DNA from: Bacillota bacterium
Lineage (GTDB): Bacteria > Bacillota > UBA994
Length of the DNA stretch: 7,224 nucleotides
Direction: 5' to 3'
Assembly: GCA_018725275.1 (NCBI GenBank)
Contig: QLUC01000081.1
Span: forward strand, 1-7,224
The notes below the pieces were generated by a model. It was not told where the DNA came from. It did not search any database and saw only the letters and a list, made by a program, of their open reading frames with translations. Position numbers and translations under genes: made by a program. How positions within the stretch are numbered: position 1 is the first letter of the stretch; each line of letters starts with the position of its first letter. Of this stretch, positions 5,881 through 7,224 are shown one piece after another.

Positions 5881-6999
5881 TTGAACAAAAAAGAGATTCA
5901 ATTAGACGCGGTAAAGGACCTCATTGAGCGGGGGAAGAAAACCGGCTTGCTCACCTATAAAGAGATAGGTGAGCATTTGAGCGAGGTTGAAGTTGAGCCC
6001 GAACAAATCGAGGAGCTATATGAGGGTTTAGCTGCCTTAGGCATCGACGTGGTGCCGGACATTGCACTTGGCGAGGCCTTGCTCCCGAGTGAGCCCGACG
6101 GTCCTAACCTACGGACCGTCATGGCTGAGGAAGAAATTGAGCAGGGTGAGATTGGCATACCCGATGGAGTGCGCCTGGATGACCCCGTGCGCATGTATCT
6201 AAAAGAAATAGGGCGGGTTCCTCTTTTGACCTCTAACGAAGAGGTCGAACTGGCCAAGCGCATGGAAAGCGGTAGCATCGAAGCCAAGCGGCGCTTAGTC
6301 GAAGCCAATTTGCGCCTAGTCGTGTCTATCGCCAAACGCTATGTGGGGCGAGGCATGCTCTTTCTCGACCTCATTCAAGAGGGCAATCTAGGGCTGATGA
6401 AAGCTGTAGAAAAGTTTGACTATCGCAAAGGCTACAAGTTTTCTACCTACGCCACCTGGTGGATACGCCAGGCCATCACCCGCGCCATTGCCGACCAGGC
6501 GCGCACTATACGCATTCCGGTGCACATGGTCGAGACCATCAACAAACTCATTCGTGTGACGCGTCAGTTGCTACAGGAGTTAGGACGGGAACCTACCCCT
6601 GAAGAAGTGGCGGCAGAAATGAATATGCCGGTGGAGCGCGTGCATGAAATTCACAAAATTGCCCAAGAGCCGGTCTCTCTCGAAACGCCTATTGGAGAGG
6701 AAGAGGACTCGCACCTTGGGGACTTTATCCCCGACGAGGACGCGCCCGCGCCAGCGGAGTCCGCGGCATATGCGCTTTTACGCGAGCAACTGGAGGATGT
6801 GCTCTCAACTTTGACGACCCGCGAGCAAAAAGTACTGTGCTTGCGGTTTGGTCTTGAGGATGGACGTCCGCGCACCTTAGAAGAAGTAGGGCATGATTTC
6901 GGCGTGACTAGGGAGCGCATACGCCAAATTGAGGCCAAAGCGCTACGCAAACTACGTCACCCTAGCCGTAGCAAGTGGCTGCGAGATTTTCTCGAATAA
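5881..6999 (+). CDS. sigA: RNA polymerase principal sigma factor SigA (RpoD family)
   Basis: Housekeeping sigma-70 family factor that directs RNA polymerase to -35/-10 promoters. Its 372 residues are nearly the same length as B. subtilis SigA. Region 1.1 is short (about 1-75) and contains the Firmicute G-x-L-T-Y-x-E-I pattern (22-29). An acidic linker leads to region 1.2 at about 99-131 (L-D-D-P-V-R-M-Y-L-K-E-I-G). Regions 2.1-2.4 span about 136-207, with Y-K-F-S-T-Y-A-T-W-W-I-R-Q (185-197) for -10 recognition and melting. Region 3 runs about 215-290. Region 4.2, with its helix-turn-helix (about 331-358, G-V-T-R-E-R-I-R-Q-I-E-A-K-A-L), reads the -35 element. The TTG start at 5881 gives the expected N-terminus. 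The gene lies 30 nt after dnaG. The 5' coding half contains three inverted repeats, reported separately. No hairpin terminator is visible after the stop. Confidence 0.98.
   Translation: MNKKEIQLDAVKDLIERGKKTGLLTYKEIGEHLSEVEVEPEQIEELYEGLAALGIDVVPDIALGEALLPSEPDGPNLRTVMAEEEIEQGEIGIPDGVRLDDPVRMYLKEIGRVPLLTSNEEVELAKRMESGSIEAKRRLVEANLRLVVSIAKRYVGRGMLFLDLIQEGNLGLMKAVEKFDYRKGYKFSTYATWWIRQAITRAIADQARTIRIPVHMVETINKLIRVTRQLLQELGREPTPEEVAAEMNMPVERVHEIHKIAQEPVSLETPIGEEEDSHLGDFIPDEDAPAPAESAAYALLREQLEDVLSTLTTREQKVLCLRFGLEDGRPRTLEEVGHDFGVTRERIRQIEAKALRKLRHPSRSKWLRDFLE
5948..5975 (+). repeat. Perfect 11-bp inverted repeat (hairpin) inside the sigA 5' coding region
   Basis: Left arm TGCTCACCTAT (5948-5958), loop AAAGAG (5959-5964), right arm ATAGGTGAGCA (5965-5975), with no mismatch. 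It lies in sigA codons 23-32, about 67 nt after the start codon. The right arm contains AGGTGAG, which resembles a Shine-Dalgarno sequence and stands just before an in-frame TTG at 5977. A perfect stem this long with a short loop is not expected by chance in 7 kb (rough estimate about 0.01 for loops of 3-10 nt). Any function is inference. Confidence 0.6.
6097..6120 (+). repeat. 8-bp inverted repeat inside sigA
   Basis: Arms GACGGTCC (6097-6104) and GGACCGTC (6113-6120) are perfectly complementary around an 8-nt loop. They encode the acidic linker between regions 1.1 and 1.2. A match of this size is expected about once by chance in a window of this length, so it may mean nothing by itself. Confidence 0.35.
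6225..6249 (+). repeat. 10-bp inverted repeat with one G-U pair inside sigA
   Basis: GACCTCT (6228-6234) pairs with AGAGGTC (6240-6246) across the loop AACGA. The stem extends outward through a U-G wobble (6227/6247) and two U-A pairs (6226/6248 and 6225/6249). It lies in region 1.2 codons for L-L-T-S-N-E-E-V-E. The conserved amino acid sequence may produce much of this symmetry. Confidence 0.35.
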
Positions 7000-7018
7000 A
7001 AAATTCAACCCTTTTTCA

Positions 7019-7047
7019 TTGACGGACGGCCAGGTTTTGAGTATAAT
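7019..7047 (+). promoter_or_regulatory. Sigma-A promoter of the tRNA genes
   Basis: The -35 box TTGACG (7019-7024) and the perfect -10 box TATAAT (7042-7047) are separated by 17 bp, the optimum. The AT-rich stretch just upstream (about 6995-7018), spanning the sigA stop, could act as an UP-like element. Transcription should start near 7053-7056, leaving a leader of about 10-13 nt before tRNA-Asn. This is the only clear promoter I found in the window. Confidence 0.85.
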
Positions 7048-7065
7048 TTGATATGTTGCAGAGAT

Positions 7066-7140
<75 letters not shown>

Positions 7141-7147
7141 TTTTTAA

Positions 7148-7224
7148 GGGCCCATAGCTCAGTTGGTCAGAGCGGTCGGCTCATAACCGATTGGTCCTAG
7201 GTTCGAGTCCTAGTGGGCCCACCA
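7148..7224 (+). tRNA. tRNA with anticodon CAT: probable tRNA-Ile2, otherwise elongator tRNA-Met
   Basis: A 77-nt cloverleaf: acceptor stem GGGCCCA (7148-7154) with TGGGCCC (7214-7220), D stem GCTC/GAGC, anticodon stem GTCGG/CCGAT (one G-U) around loop CTCATAA, and T stem CTAGG/CCTAG. The anticodon CAT is at 7182-7184, the discriminator is A, and CCA is encoded at the last three bases of the window. It is not initiator tRNA: base 1 pairs with base 72, and the anticodon stem lacks the three G-C pairs. C4-G69 and C5-G68 in the acceptor stem are the pairs that E. coli TilS is known to recognise in tRNA-Ile2, so I favour Ile2. It is 7 nt after tRNA-Asn and probably shares its transcript. The array may continue beyond the window. 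Confidence 0.9.

Overview
The window reads as an ordinary chromosomal segment of a Gram-positive anaerobe-type Firmicute (Bacillota, most likely class Clostridia). This rests on gene order and family features: a cdd-era-recO block joined to a ccpN-yqfL-dnaG-sigA block, as in the Bacillus/Clostridium macromolecular-synthesis region. Other supports are strong purine-rich ribosome binding sites, TTG and GTG starts, a SigA of about 370 residues, and tRNA genes that encode their own CCA. By eye the G+C content is a little over half; I did not count it. I cannot assign a genus.

Layout, all on the plus strand: (1) 1-276, the 3' two thirds of cytidine deaminase, cut by the window edge. (2) 273-1163, era, overlapping cdd by 4 nt with a TTG start. 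(3) 1170-1841, deoC, deoxyribose-phosphate aldolase. (4) 1828-2580, recO, overlapping deoC by 14 nt. (5) 2585-3220, a winged-helix plus twin-CBS regulator of the CcpN/YqzB type. (6) 3232-4047, a pyruvate,phosphate dikinase regulatory protein (PDRP, YqfL type). (7) 4066-5850, dnaG primase. (8) 5881-6999, the principal sigma factor sigA. (9) A consensus promoter at 7019-7047 driving tRNA-Asn (GTT) at 7066-7140 and a CAT-anticodon tRNA at 7148-7224 that looks more like tRNA-Ile2 than elongator Met. The eight protein genes sit 30 nt apart or less, or overlap, with no visible terminator or convincing internal promoter, so they are probably one polycistronic unit that extends upstream of the window. 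No gene-free stretch exceeds 66 bases.

The genes fall into three functional groups. Nucleoside salvage: Cdd deaminates (deoxy)cytidine, and DeoC cleaves the deoxyribose 5-phosphate released by nucleoside catabolism. Ribosome, DNA and transcription core: Era for 30S maturation, RecO for recombinational repair, DnaG for priming, SigA for promoter recognition. Carbon-flux control: the CcpN-like repressor with the PDRP kinase/phosphotransferase.

I found no mobile element, CRISPR array, phage gene or unknown system. The most notable signals are an unusually good 11-bp hairpin just inside the sigA coding region, whose 3' arm carries a Shine-Dalgarno-like sequence ahead of an in-frame TTG codon; deoC lying between era and recO; the absence of glyQS from its Bacillus position; and the identity of the CAT tRNA.
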